NCBI GenBank assembly: GCA_963573385.1
Contig: CAUYLG010026794.1
Span: 1-64,000 of the forward strand
Direction: 5' to 3'
DNA length: 64,000 nt
Source of the DNA: Cacajao melanocephalus
Lineage: Eukaryota > Chordata > Mammalia > Primates > Pitheciidae
The position numbers and the translations under genes were made by a program. Below the pieces are notes generated by a model. That model was given only the letters and a program-made list of their open reading frames with translations, was not told where the DNA came from and did not search any database. This document shows, one piece after another, positions 51,515 to 64,000 of the stretch (positions are counted from its first letter, which is position 1; every line of letters begins with the position of its first letter).

Positions 51515-51665
51515 TTTTCCAAGTCTATCTCCAGAACTGAAGTATGAGTTTCTTGGGAACAGACATAACTATACCTTATTCATCTTGAATTTCTAGCTCC
51601 AAGTTCAGTGACTGACACAAAGTGATTGCTTAAAAAAATCATGTATTGGGTAAATTGAATAAATC
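51515..51665 (+). mobile_element. L2 3'-end relic
   Basis: 'agtttcttgggaacagacat', 'cttattcatcttgaatttct', 'agctccaagttcagtgactg', 'acacaaagtgattgctt' follow the L2 3' end ('gggcagggac...tatccccagcgcct...gtaggcgctcaat'). Confidence 0.65.
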
Positions 51666-52410
51666 AGTAATAAATATAGGCAATGAAAGCCTCAATCCTT
51701 TTTTTTTCTCTATACTTAGGAAATGAGTAATAGATTGGTACAAAGATCCTAGAGTCAACCACCCACCTATTCTTAATTCTCACTTGAATTGATATCTTCT
51801 TGAAGAAAATATTCAACTTTAATTTGTGCCACAAAAATAAAATGAAAACAGAAGCTATTGCTTGTACATTCTTTAAACACAGAGAAAATTCTACTTGGAG
51901 CAAGACAGAATTCTCAGAGTATATCATTGGTATTTATACATTCAATGTTCTTTTCTATCTTTGGTTTAGACACTTATGAACTCCTTGTTTAGAGAATTGA
52001 ACATCATTTCCCTGCCATTTTCTCCCAGTTTCTTCCCTCCCTCCTGGCTTCTTTTTCTCCTTCCTACTTACTTTCCTTTCTTTATTCTTTCCTCCCCCCT
52101 TTGTGTGTTTAAACATTTAAATAAAGTTGGCATGACTTTTTTTAAAGGACAAATGGTTTCCAATTCATTATGCAAATATGAATTTAAGTTATAGAAAGAA
52201 TATACTGTTCATGAGAAAGTAGAAAATTATTTTATTCAAGCTATTCCAATAAGAAGAGCACCCCAGATGCTCAGCTGCTCAAAATATCAGAGTGTATCAG
52301 TATGGTGGTTTTGCTTTACATTTAGAGAGAGGAGTAGCAATTACAGATGGGTGATTTTACAGTTAAGATGGTTTTTGTAAATTGGGGGAATTTGAGTCAA
52401 GAAATGTTTA
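51666..52410. other. Anonymous AT-rich DNA
   Basis: Nothing recognised apart from a CT-rich tract at about 52015-52100. Confidence 0.5.
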
Positions 52411-52420
52411 TCTCTTTGTT

Positions 52421-52959
52421 GTGGAAATAAACAAACACCAATTAAATAAGAATAAAGGAATGCTATTTATTCAAAGATTGCTGAAGCAAATGAGTGAGCC
52501 ACCAATAATCATTTGGATTTGGCAGAAACTCAGAGGTAGATAGGGTAGTGGGAAAACATTATGATGGAAAACAGGGAGGGCTTCAGGTAGGACATGACTG
52601 GAGGCCATTGTCATGGGGAAGGTGCAAGCAGGCTAATTAAAAGTGGGACATCCTATGTGATTGATTAGGGCTGTATATTTGACTGTCTCTTGTCTGATCC
52701 TAGGTTGGAAGTGGGGGCAATAGTTAGGGAAACTGAAGGTTACTAATCAAGTCCTGGCTGTGTGGGACTCATTATCAGCATCAAGTTCTGTTTAGATTCT
52801 TGACTGGGTGCTAGAGATAGTCTGACTTCCTACAAACCTGATTTATAGATTAAAATTGTCTTCCTAGACTAGTTACTCTAAATAGTATATTGGCTTCCTA
52901 GGCTAGTTGTATACAGATTGTTGATCAGATATTCTATTTTGTATGGAGTCTGACCATTG
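52421..52959. other. Unclassified 539-bp segment between 10-bp direct repeats
   Basis: Bounded by perfect TCTCTTTGTT repeats at 52411-52420 and 52960-52969. The inside is less AT-rich than its flanks, with an antisense-LTR-like texture ('gaaaacagggagggcttcag', 'tggaggccattgtcatgggg'). It has no poly(A) tail, no readable frame and no clear TG/CA ends. Probably an inserted repeat of a family I cannot name. Confidence 0.35.
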
Positions 52960-52969
52960 TCTCTTTGTT

Positions 52970-54253
<1,284 letters not shown>

Positions 54254-54269
54254 AACGTATGCATTTTTA

Positions 54270-55870
54270 AGAACAAACCCCTCTAGGGGCTATCCAATTC
54301 TGATCCTTTGGAGATTACGCTTTTTCATTGCCTTTGAAATATTTTACAGCTCCTTAAATTGTAAATAACTGATAGAATTGAAAAATAATTATTTTCTATA
54401 AATATACAAATAAATTCTGTTAACTAAAGATTCAGTTGACCCCCTTCACTCACTGTAGAAGCAGCAGGATTTTTTTTAATTAAATGCATCAAAATATTCC
54501 TGATCTATAAATGTCAGTTTTAAGATTTTCATTTGAAATGGTTGTAACATCTTACTGATTCTCTCATTAATAATAAGTTACATAAAAATTTTAACACATG
54601 TTCACTTTATATTTGTATGAGAGAAATGATTTTAATTTCTTTGAAATTTTCCTTTAACAGAAGTTTACTTTAAAAAACTATAATCTTACATATCAAATAA
54701 AGCAAATAAAGGGTTAAATTTTAATTAGAAGTGTTTTCTTATGTTAACTGATGTAATTGACCTTTTTCTAATCTACTTAGTGTTTCTTTTTATTCCTATC
54801 GTTAAATGTTTTTGCATGATTTTTGAAAGGTAAGTTGTTTTTGATTTGTGGGTGTGTTGTGTGCAACTATGGTTTTATTTTTCCCCCAATGTATTAGACA
54901 TATTGAGTTTTTAATCTACTCAGCTAAAGTTTTTAATTGCAGAATATTTCTTTAATTATCAACATTAGAAATGAGCAAATATATTTTAGCTCCTCCAACA
55001 TAAAATAAAATACTTAGCATATATTTACTTTCTCTTCTTGTCCCACATTTCCTGGTTTCTGTATATAAAATATAAAATTTTGGACATAATTATTCTTAAT
55101 ATTTTATAATTCATAGTCTCTTTCAATATTAATTTAACGTTATTTTTTCCATCCAAATTTGGACACTGTGCAATTCCATATTTGGCAAGTTTCAATGTAT
55201 ACTACGATTTCTATTATATCATAGTTTATGTTTTCTTAAATTCATTAATTATACACCTTTTTAATAGAGGGTATATTTAAGTACATTTTCAAGGAAAGAT
55301 ACCTGAGTACAATACTTGTCTAAGTTAAATTAAACTAGATTTGAGAGTCTAGATACACAGAGGGACAATGGCCAAACCATATATGACTACAACCCTTTAA
55401 CCTGCAACCTCTACAGCAAACAGTCCAGAAAGCCAACGCAAAATTTCTGCACTGCCCATAATAGATGAAACTTGGTCAAAAACTTGCAATTTTCCCATTT
55501 TCTTCCCATCTGTAATTCCAATTATAGAATGCCAACAATGCCATAATTTTACTTATCTTACCTATAGCCTTCCCTCTAACTCAAGCATCCTAGAAACCTT
55601 GCCCCTCACTGCCACCAGTGAGGCTGGCTTGGGTTTTTATTGATTCAAAGGTAGGATCAAGGTGAAAGTTCCCACATGAAGGTAGAGATTTTGTGCTTTA
55701 AGTGTCTTGCTAGTCCCCAAGAAGGTAACATTCAGCCTTCCTATTAAATTAAGCTAAATTACCCAAATGTGAGGAGGAAAGGAAAGAAAGAGAAGTGAGG
55801 CTTAAAAAATGAGGCTTTCAAAGTTGTCAGCAGTCAAACATCATAACATGTAGTCAGACTCTTTATTAAA
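54270..55870. other. Anonymous AT-rich DNA, ~1.6 kb
   Basis: No gene recognised. 55360-55720 is less AT-rich and may hold an old repeat I cannot name. Confidence 0.45.
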
Positions 55871-55872
55871 TA

Positions 55873-55970
55873 GAGAAAGTAACAATAAAAAGTAATAATA
55901 AAAATGACAATAGAAAGTAACAAGAGAAATGACTGTAGAAAGTAACAATAGAAATAACAATAGAAAGTCT
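55873..55970. repeat. Degenerate minisatellite, unit about 'aatagaaagtaac'
   Basis: Roughly six to eight imperfect copies of a 13-16 bp unit ('agaaagtaacaataaaa', 'gacaatagaaagtaacaag', 'gtagaaagtaacaatag'). Confidence 0.75.
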
Positions 55971-56029
55971 CAGAAAATAGAGGAAATAAAGTAGAGTTAA
56001 GTGGAAATTTTAGAACCAAAATAATAAGT

Positions 56030-56870
56030 AAAATTTAAAACTGAAAAAATGGGCTCAAGAACAGAATGAAAAGAATGGGAAAATTAGTTAACTGGAAGAC
56101 AAAATATTGCAAATTACTGAATCTGAACAAAAGGGAGAAAAATAGACCAGAATAAATGAACAGAGCTTTAAAGAGTGTCTAGGACCAAAACAAACAAACA
56201 AAAATGATCATTCGTGTCATTGGAGGTCAAGGAGACCGTAAGAGGATAACATTTAAAAAATTCTCAAGGAAATAATGGATAAAGCTTTTCTAAAATGTCT
56301 AACTCTACAGATTTAAAAATCTTGTTCAAGTCCCAAATAGAGTAACTCAAAGAAATCTACACCAAGACACATTACAGTCAAACTTTTGAAAATGAAAGAC
56401 CAAGAAAAAACACCTTGAAATCAGGCTGGGGAGGTAGGTGGGGTGTGCAGGACAGGAAAGGTAACTTACTGATGGGAAAAAGAACAATCTGAATAGCAGA
56501 AGGTTTCTCATTAGAAACCATAAAGGCCAGAAGGAAGTGGCAAACCATGTTTTCAAGTGCTGAAAGAGAAAAAAAGACAAATCCAGATAAATTCAGCCAC
56601 CTGGACAATTACTCAGAATATTATGCTAAGTAAAAGTCTCATTCTGAAAAACTTACCGTGGTGTATTATTCAATCTATATAATATTTTTAAATGACAACA
56701 TTACAGAAACTGAGAACAGACTAGTGGTTGCCAAGGCTTAAGGATAAAGTTGAGTGGGTGGTTATAAAGATGCAACATGAGGAATACTTAGGGTGACAAA
56801 AATGTTCTATGTTAAATCAGCACAAGAAAAAACAGGAGAATGAATAAGACCTGCTATTTGATTGCACAAC
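56030..56870 (+). mobile_element. HAL1-like element (ORF1 part joined to 3' UTR, no ORF2)
   Basis: Old L1-type ORF1 sequence in order: 'gaacagagctttaaagagtg', 'attcgtgtcattggaggtca', 'aactctacagatttaaaaat', 'acaccaagacacattacagt', 'tctcattagaaaccataaag' and 'ttcaagtgctgaaagagaaa'. At about 56610 it passes into a 3' UTR block ('ttacagaaactgagaacaga', 'ctagtggttgccaaggctta', 'ataaagatgcaacatgagga') with no ORF2 between. That layout is what half-L1 (HAL1) elements show. An L1M with ORF2 deleted is the alternative. Confidence 0.6.
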
Positions 56871-56904
56871 AGGATGGCTATAATGAATGATAGCATAATC
56901 GTTA

Positions 56905-57108
56905 ATTTTTATTTTTTTATTTTTATTTTTTTTTATTTTTTGAAAGAAAGAAAAAGAGAGGAAAGAAAGTGAGAGTGAAAGAAAGAAAAAAAAGAATGTA
57001 CGAGAGAAAGAACAAAGAAGAGAAAGAGGGAGAGAGAACGGGATTCTTGTTCTATTGCCCAGGAAAATGGGTATTGAAAACCTCTATTATGCCAATAATT
57101 GTGCTTAA
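56905..57108 (-). repeat. Right arm of the long-range inverted repeat, with A-rich tail
   Basis: The reverse complement matches 1-192 closely: 'ttaagcacaattattggcat' at 57108 leftwards, then the Alu-tail remnant and the CT-rich tract. It differs by a 14-bp deletion between the unique part and the Alu remnant. On the minus strand it ends in an A-rich tract (56905-56942) longer than the A/T end of the left arm, so this copy could be a reverse-transcribed, polyadenylated copy. Confidence 0.82.
56959..56999. repeat. 41-bp direct repeat, copy 1
   Basis: Begins 'aggaaagaaagtgagagtga' and is identical over 41 bp to 57219-57259. It lies inside the inverted-repeat arm. Confidence 0.95.
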
Positions 57109-57218
57109 CAATGGAGACAGGAAGGAATAAGAGATGAAAATAACAAACAAGCAGCCAACCAATATTTTATTTAAACCTGTGAAATGCTATGCAATTGCTG
57201 AGGAGTGATTTATTTCCA

Positions 57219-57259
57219 AGGAAAGAAAGTGAGAGTGAAAGAAAGAAAAAAAAGAATGT
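57219..57259. repeat. 41-bp direct repeat, copy 2
   Basis: Identical to 56959-56999, 260 bp away. It sits between ~110 bp of unique sequence and an L1 5' UTR fragment. Confidence 0.95.
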
Positions 57260-57261
57260 CC

Positions 57262-57331
57262 ACTCGCACTCTGCGCTTTCACTGGGAGCTACAATCCTGA
57301 GCTGTTGTTAATCGGCCATCTTGGATCTCTC
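57262..57331 (-). mobile_element. Orphan L1 5' UTR terminus
   Basis: On the minus strand from about 57331: 'gatccaagatggccgattaa', 'caacagctc', 'tgtagctcccagtgaaagcg' and 'cagagtgcgagtgga', the first ~65 bp of an L1 5' UTR including the YY1 motif (plus-strand GGCCATCTTGG at 57314-57324). The L1 does not continue. The next bases are the 41-bp repeat. Confidence 0.8.
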
Positions 57332-57334
57332 TCT

Positions 57335-59150
57335 AGAATTCTTTACCTATATATCTAGCAATGGGATTGCTGGGTCAAATGGAATTTCTATTTCTAGATC
57401 CGTGAAGAATTGCCACACTGTCTTCCACAATGGTTGAACTAATTTACACTCCCACCAACAGCGTAAAAGTGTTCCTGTTTCTCCACATCCTCTTCAACAT
57501 CTGTTGCCTCCAGATTTTTTAATGATCACCATTCTAACTGTGGTAAGATGGTATCCCAAAGTGGTTTTGATTTGCATTTCTCTAATGATGAGTGATGATA
57601 AGAATTTTTCAAATGTTTGTTGGCTTCATATACTTCCTCTTTTGAAAAGTGTCTATTCATATTCTTTGCCCACTTTTAATGTTTTTTTTTTTTTCCTTGT
57701 AAATCTGTTTTAGTTCTTTGTAGATTCTGGATATTAGCCCTTTATCAGATGGGTAGATTGCAAAATTTTTTCCCATTCTGTTGGTTGCCAGTTCACTCTA
57801 ATGATTGTTTATCCTGTATGGAACTCTGGAGTTTAATTATATCCCATTTGTCTATTTTGGCTTTTGTTGCCAATGCTTTTAGTGTTTTACCCATGAAGTC
57901 CTTGCCTATGCCTATGTCCTGAATAGTTTCAGCTAGGTTTTCTTCTAGGGTTTTTATGGTGTTAGGTCTTATGTTTGAGTCTTTAATCCATCTGGAATTA
58001 ATTTTAGTGTAAGCTGTAAGGAAGGGGTCCAGTTTCTGGTTTCTGCACATGGCTAGCCAGTTTTCACAACATCATTTATTAAATAAGGAGTCCTTTCCCC
58101 ATTGCTTGTTTTTGTCTGGTTTGTCAAAGATCAGATGGTTGTAGATGTGTAGCATTGCCTTCGAGGCTTCTTTTCTGTTCCATTGGTCTATATCTCTGTT
58201 TTGGTACCAGTACCATGCTGTTTTGATTACTGTAGCCTTGTAGTATAGTTTTAAGTCAGATAGCGTGATGCTTCCAGCTTTGTTCTTTTTGCTTAGGATT
58301 GTCTTGGCTATGTAGGCTCTCTTTTGGTTCCATACAAAGTTTAAGATGTTTTTCTCCAGTTCTGTGAAGAGAGTCATTGGTAGCTTGATGGCATTGAATC
58401 TGTAAATTACTTTTGGCAGTACAGCCATTTACATGATATCAATTCTTCCTAATCATGAGCATGGAATGTTTTTCCATCTGTTTGTGTCCCCTCTTATTTC
58501 CTTGATCAGTGGTTTGTAGTTCTCCTTGAAGAGAAGCTTTACATTTTTTGTTAGCTGTATTCCTAGGTATTTTATTCTCTTTGTAGCAATTGTGAATGAG
58601 AGTTCGCTCTTGATTTGGCTGTTAGTCTGTTTTTGATGTGTAGGAATATTTGTGATTTTTGTGCACTGATTTTGTATCCTGAGACTTTGCTGAAGTTGGT
58701 TATCAGTTTAACGAGACTTTGGGCTGAGATGATGGGGTCTCCTAAATATACAATCATGTCATAGCGCAAATAGAGACAATTTGACTTCCTCCTTTCCTAA
58801 TTGAATACCCTTTATTTTTCTTGCTTGACTGCTCTGGCTAGAACTTCCAATACTACATTGAATAGGAATGATGAGGGAGGGCATCCTTGTCTAGTGCCAG
58901 ATATCAAAGGGAATGCTTCCAGTTTTTGCCCATTCAGTATGATATTGGCTGTGGGTTTGTCATAAATAGCTTTTATTATTTTGAGATAGGTTCTATAGAT
59001 ACCTAGTTTATTGAGAGTTTGTAGCATAAAGGACTATAGAATTTTATCTAATGCCTTCTCTGCATCTACTGAGATAATCATGTGGTTTTTGTCTTTGGTT
59101 CTGTTTATGTGGTGGATTACATTTGTAGACTTGTGTATGTTGAACCAGCC
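57335..59150 (-). mobile_element. Inverted 5' segment of a twin-primed L1 (ORF2)
   Basis: Antisense ORF2 from its C-terminal region ('gcaatgggattgctgggtca' near 57358, 'catttctctaatgatgagtg' near 57576) to the reverse transcriptase region ('atgtggtggattacatttgt' near 59107, 'tgtatgttgaaccagcct' near 59133). It joins, in opposite orientation, an L1 3' end at 59151-59497, so the whole is a plus-strand L1 with an inverted 5' part. Confidence 0.88.
57793..59027 (-). pseudogene. L1 ORF2 relic, RT core to C-terminal region
   Basis: Successive broken frames: 59027-58812 (RT with '[20 protein letters not shown]'), 58769-58572 (catalytic block read as LRYDMIVYL, where active ORF2p has FADDMIVYL, so the first catalytic Asp is lost), 58428-58072 ('[20 protein letters not shown]', '[16 protein letters not shown]') and 58050-57793. 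Stops and frameshifts separate them. No product expected. Confidence 0.85.
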
Positions 59151-59497
59151 TTCCATCATGATCATGTAGGCTTCATCTAGGGGATACAAGGCTGGAAACT
59201 ATTATTCTAAGTGAAGTAACTCAGCAATGGAAAACCAAACATCGTATGCTCTCACTCATTAGTGGGAACTGAGCTGTGAATATGCAAAAGCACAAGAATG
59301 ACACAATGGACTTTGGGGATTCAGGGCAAAAGGGTGAGAAGGGGATAGAAATAAAAGACTCCAAATAAGGTGCAGTGCATACTTCTCTGGTGATGAGTGC
59401 ACCAAAATCTCACAAATCACCACTAATAACTTACTTATGTAACCAAAAGGCACCCATTCCCCAATAACATACGGAAATAAAGAAATAAAATAAGAAA
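59151..59497 (+). mobile_element. 3' end of the twin-primed L1, with a displaced ORF2 filler
   Basis: The first ~40 bp ('catgtaggcttcatctaggg', 'gatacaaggctgg') are sense ORF2 from just upstream of the inverted part. Then the text jumps to the ORF2 end/3' UTR ('aaactattattctaagtgaa', 'actcattagtgggaactgag' near 59254) and ends 'aaatctcacaaatcaccact' near 59406 with an AATAAA-rich tail at 59475-59497. The 3' end is of an older primate type than L1PA1-7. Confidence 0.85.
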
Positions 59498-60950
59498 TAG
59501 TTTTCATTAAATAGTATACATCAAAACTTTTTTATATATTATACTTTTTGGAAAACTTGTAATGACTGACAAATTGATAATCTATTAAAACACTATTTTA
59601 ACAAATAAAAATTTATATTAAATACTAAAAAGTAACAAATATGTACATCAATGCAAAACATTTTTATTTACTAAGCAAACATTCAAAATAATATAAGAAG
59701 TATAATCATTTTGTTGCACATTCACAATATTTCTTAGTTTTATCTACTTCTACCACAGTATCATCAATACTATTTTATTTCTCTGAAGGGCATATTTTTC
59801 AATAGATCCCATATAATTACCTGGAATATTATTCAAAGTTAAATTTTATGTTTACTAAATTTTATATTATAGATACCATTGATTGATTTTTCTCTGTTGA
59901 CACTAGTAGCATTAAATAATAAGTACTCTTTTTAGATGCTGAGGTAGTTGGTAAACTCAGAGCATATTCTATGAAATTAAAGATAGTGTTATTTCTAATA
60001 TTTTTATATTTAAATGCATAAATATTTCCATCCAATTGTCTATTTTCATAGATAACTCAAACTACCTTTGGCTCCCATTTAAAGTACCTTTCTTCAATAG
60101 GCACTTTTGTAAGACAAATATCATAAATCCATTTTCTCTATGACTGTTTATAGTTTGCCCACTTTATGTACAACAAATAAGAGGCCCTCTCAATTTCATT
60201 CAATTCCACCACAGAATGTAAATTTATTCATTTAGATATATAAACTCCATCAATATATTTTCACTAGATGCTGACGTATTTCAAATTTCAATTTTTAAAT
60301 TTCAAGTTATATAACATTTGAAATCTCATTTTATTTGTTTTGCTCCCTTGCTTTTGCAGAGATACATTACAATGTCTGCCTATTTACAAATTAATTTCCC
60401 TAAAACCATCAGAGGCTGAATTGTTCTTCCACAACAATTGCTGAACACTTGGATTAAATATTTCCAACTATTTTTTGAGCTAAAGACAACTGATATTCAG
60501 AGAATTCATTTACAAAAATTTAATATGACTGTTGAACACTTACAATGATTTGTAAAATAATTCTTAAAAGTCTACAGCATTTGTGCCACACCTAATGAAT
60601 AACAACAGCAAAATGTTTTAGACTACCATAAAATTTTGTCATTTTTTATATTTTCCATCTAGTTTCTGAATGCCAGAGACTGTTAATGCCTAGGAAATAA
60701 GCATATCTTCACATTCACATTGAGAGTGACCATTCTTGTTTTTTCATTAAAAAAAATTTATTTTGAGAAAAATAAATCAATAGAGGAAATTCACTTAGCT
60801 TCCTTTAATATTAACAATATATTACACATAACTATTGTAAAATGATAAAAAAAACAGGAAATTAGGATTGGAGCAATGTTATAAACCAAATAACAATCCT
60901 TCTGAAGATATCATCAATATTTTTCCTAATGTCCTATGTCTGTTTAAGTA
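59498..60950. other. Anonymous AT-rich DNA, ~1.5 kb
   Basis: Nothing recognised. Confidence 0.5.
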
Positions 60951-61440
60951 TCTAATCCAGTAAGCCACATTGTATTTGGTTGTAGTGTTTTCTGATGTAA
61001 TCTGTGATATTTGCAATAGTTTCCCAGTCACTCTGGTCTTTCATAATTTTTAAATTTTTGAAATGGACTAGGGAGGAAGTATTTTGGATTTGTCTGATAT
61101 TTTCCAATTAGACTAAAGTTCAGTACTTTTAACAAGAATAAAACAAAAGTGGCGTATGTCCTTCTTGGTGCATTTTAGGTGATACATGACCTTGATATGT
61201 GTATTACAGGTGATGCTAAACTTGATAAATTTTTGAAGATGTTTTTGGCCAGATTTCTCCAATGTAAAGTTGCTATTAAATTCCAATGTAAAGTTGCAAT
61301 TAAAACACACCTCTCAGGAGATGCATTGTGATTATACAGATATCCTATTTTCAGATATCTCCCACAGATTTTAATACTTACGAGTAGAGTTTGCCTGAAA
61401 TAATTACTCATGTGGCATTTATTAGTAACCTTATTTTTGC
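60951..61440. mobile_element. Old mid-repetitive element (probably ancient L1/HAL1-type)
   Basis: Landmarks in order: 'ccacattgtatttggttgta' near 60966, 'gatttgtctgatattttcca' near 61087, 'atgtccttcttggtgcattt' near 61157, 'tggccagatttctccaatgt' near 61246, 'atgcctgaaataattactca'-type text near 61393. I recognise this block as a recurrent old mammalian repeat but am unsure of family and orientation. Confidence 0.45.
61259..61304. repeat. 24-bp tandem duplication
   Basis: 'ccaatgtaaagttgctatta' (61259-61282 unit) is repeated at 61283-61304 with one internal difference (t to a). It lies within the old repeat at 60951-61440. Confidence 0.9.
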
Positions 61441-61687
61441 CTCATTTCTTCAGTGTTGATTGATTTGAATATTTGTATAATAGAGAACTGTTTCTTCTCT
61501 CCCATATTTATATAGTATTCAATTATTACTGTAATGTAAGTATAAGCTAATCAATATTTATTTTATTCTATGGGTGGTAATTCAATACCACAGTTATTTA
61601 TTTTCTTACTTAAATTGTTTCAGCTTTGCCTTTCAGAAGTTTCTTGAGGTTGTCTTCTTTGTCCTTGTGACATAATCCTATTTTTAT
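61441..61687. other. Anonymous AT-rich DNA
   Basis: Nothing recognised. Confidence 0.5.
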
Positions 61688-61704
61688 TAGGCTTCATACC
61701 GGGG

Positions 61705-63644
<1,940 letters not shown>

Positions 63645-64000
63645 TTCAAGGATCTAGAAACAGAAATTCCATTTGACCTAGCATTCCCATTATTGGGTAT
63701 ATACTCAAAGGGTTCTAAATCGTTCTATTATAAAGACACATGTGCATGTATGTTCTGTGTGGTGCTGTTTACGATAGCAAAGACCTGGAACCAACCCAAA
63801 TGCCCATCAGTGACAGACTGGACAAAGAAAATGTGACACATATACACCATAGAATACTATGCACCTATAAGAAATGACAAGTTTGTGTCCTTTGTGTAGA
63901 CATGGATGAATCTAGAAACCATCATTCTCAACAAACTGACACAAGAACAGAAAACCAAACACCATATGTTTTCACTCATAGGCGGGTGTTGAACAATGAG

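Noticed and set aside
55840..55985. CRISPR-like array
   Set aside because: The repeated units are short, imperfect and contiguous, without regular spacers. The window is a primate genome, and this is a degenerate minisatellite.
56905..57331. SVA element (CT-rich part plus Alu-like part)
   Set aside because: No VNTR or SINE-R region, and the Alu remnant is a short 3' end rather than the SVA antisense Alu-like block.

Overview
The window is AT-rich primate genomic DNA, most probably human. It carries six dimeric Alu elements, primate-type L1s, an ERVL-MaLR (THE1/MST-type) solo LTR, a HERV-K-like solo LTR, and old mammalian MIR, L2 and L1M relics. I found no bacterial, phage or plasmid features. 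I also found no intact protein-coding gene and no convincing exon. The long open frames either lie inside L1 ORF1/ORF2 relics or are chance frames in AT-rich DNA. It reads as an intergenic or deep-intronic stretch shaped by nested retrotransposition.

Region by region: 1-4.5 kb holds a CT-rich/Alu-tail segment at the left edge (one arm of a long-range inverted repeat), an antisense L1 3' end, an unassigned element with terminal inverted repeats, an L1M relic, and a MIR split from its neighbour by a short L1 3' UTR. 4.5-24.5 kb is mostly anonymous AT-rich DNA with MIR/L2 relics, three Alus, a poly(A)-tailed retrocopy of an unidentified 3' UTR, an AT minisatellite and a THE1/MST solo LTR with a perfect 5-bp target duplication. 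24.9-31.2 kb is a nested cluster. An old minus-strand L1M, with tandem 5' UTR monomers, is interrupted by an LTR. A second old L1M beside it is interrupted by a younger 5'-inverted L1MA.

33.2-34.1 kb is an antisense L2. 34.7-40.8 kb is a near-full-length primate L1 on the minus strand. It lacks most of ORF1, its ORF2 carries an Alu, and its 5' UTR carries a HERV-K-like solo LTR with a perfect 6-bp target duplication. 43.2-46.1 kb holds dinucleotide repeats, a class I ERV LTR with recognisable CCAAT, TATA-like and AATAAA signals, an Alu and a 300-bp TA/CA compound satellite. 46.7-55.8 kb is an L1MA 3' end, MIR, L2, an Alu, and a 539-bp unclassified segment between 10-bp direct repeats.

55.9-59.5 kb is the most rearranged part. 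A HAL1-like element is followed by the second inverted-repeat arm with an A-rich tail, a perfect 41-bp duplication, an orphan L1 5' UTR fragment, and another 5'-inverted L1. The last 2.3 kb is a plus-strand L1 running off the right edge. Its ORF2 contains a 92-bp unit present three times in tandem.

Nothing here works as an operon or pathway. The relations are historical (which element inserted into which) and structural (inverted L1 pairs, long-range inverted repeats, tandem duplications). I found no evidence of an undescribed functional system. The best candidates for follow-up are the inverted-repeat/chimeric retrocopy near 57 kb and the ORF2 triplication at 62.2 kb. All repeat family names are from recognition of consensus-like sequence, not from a search.
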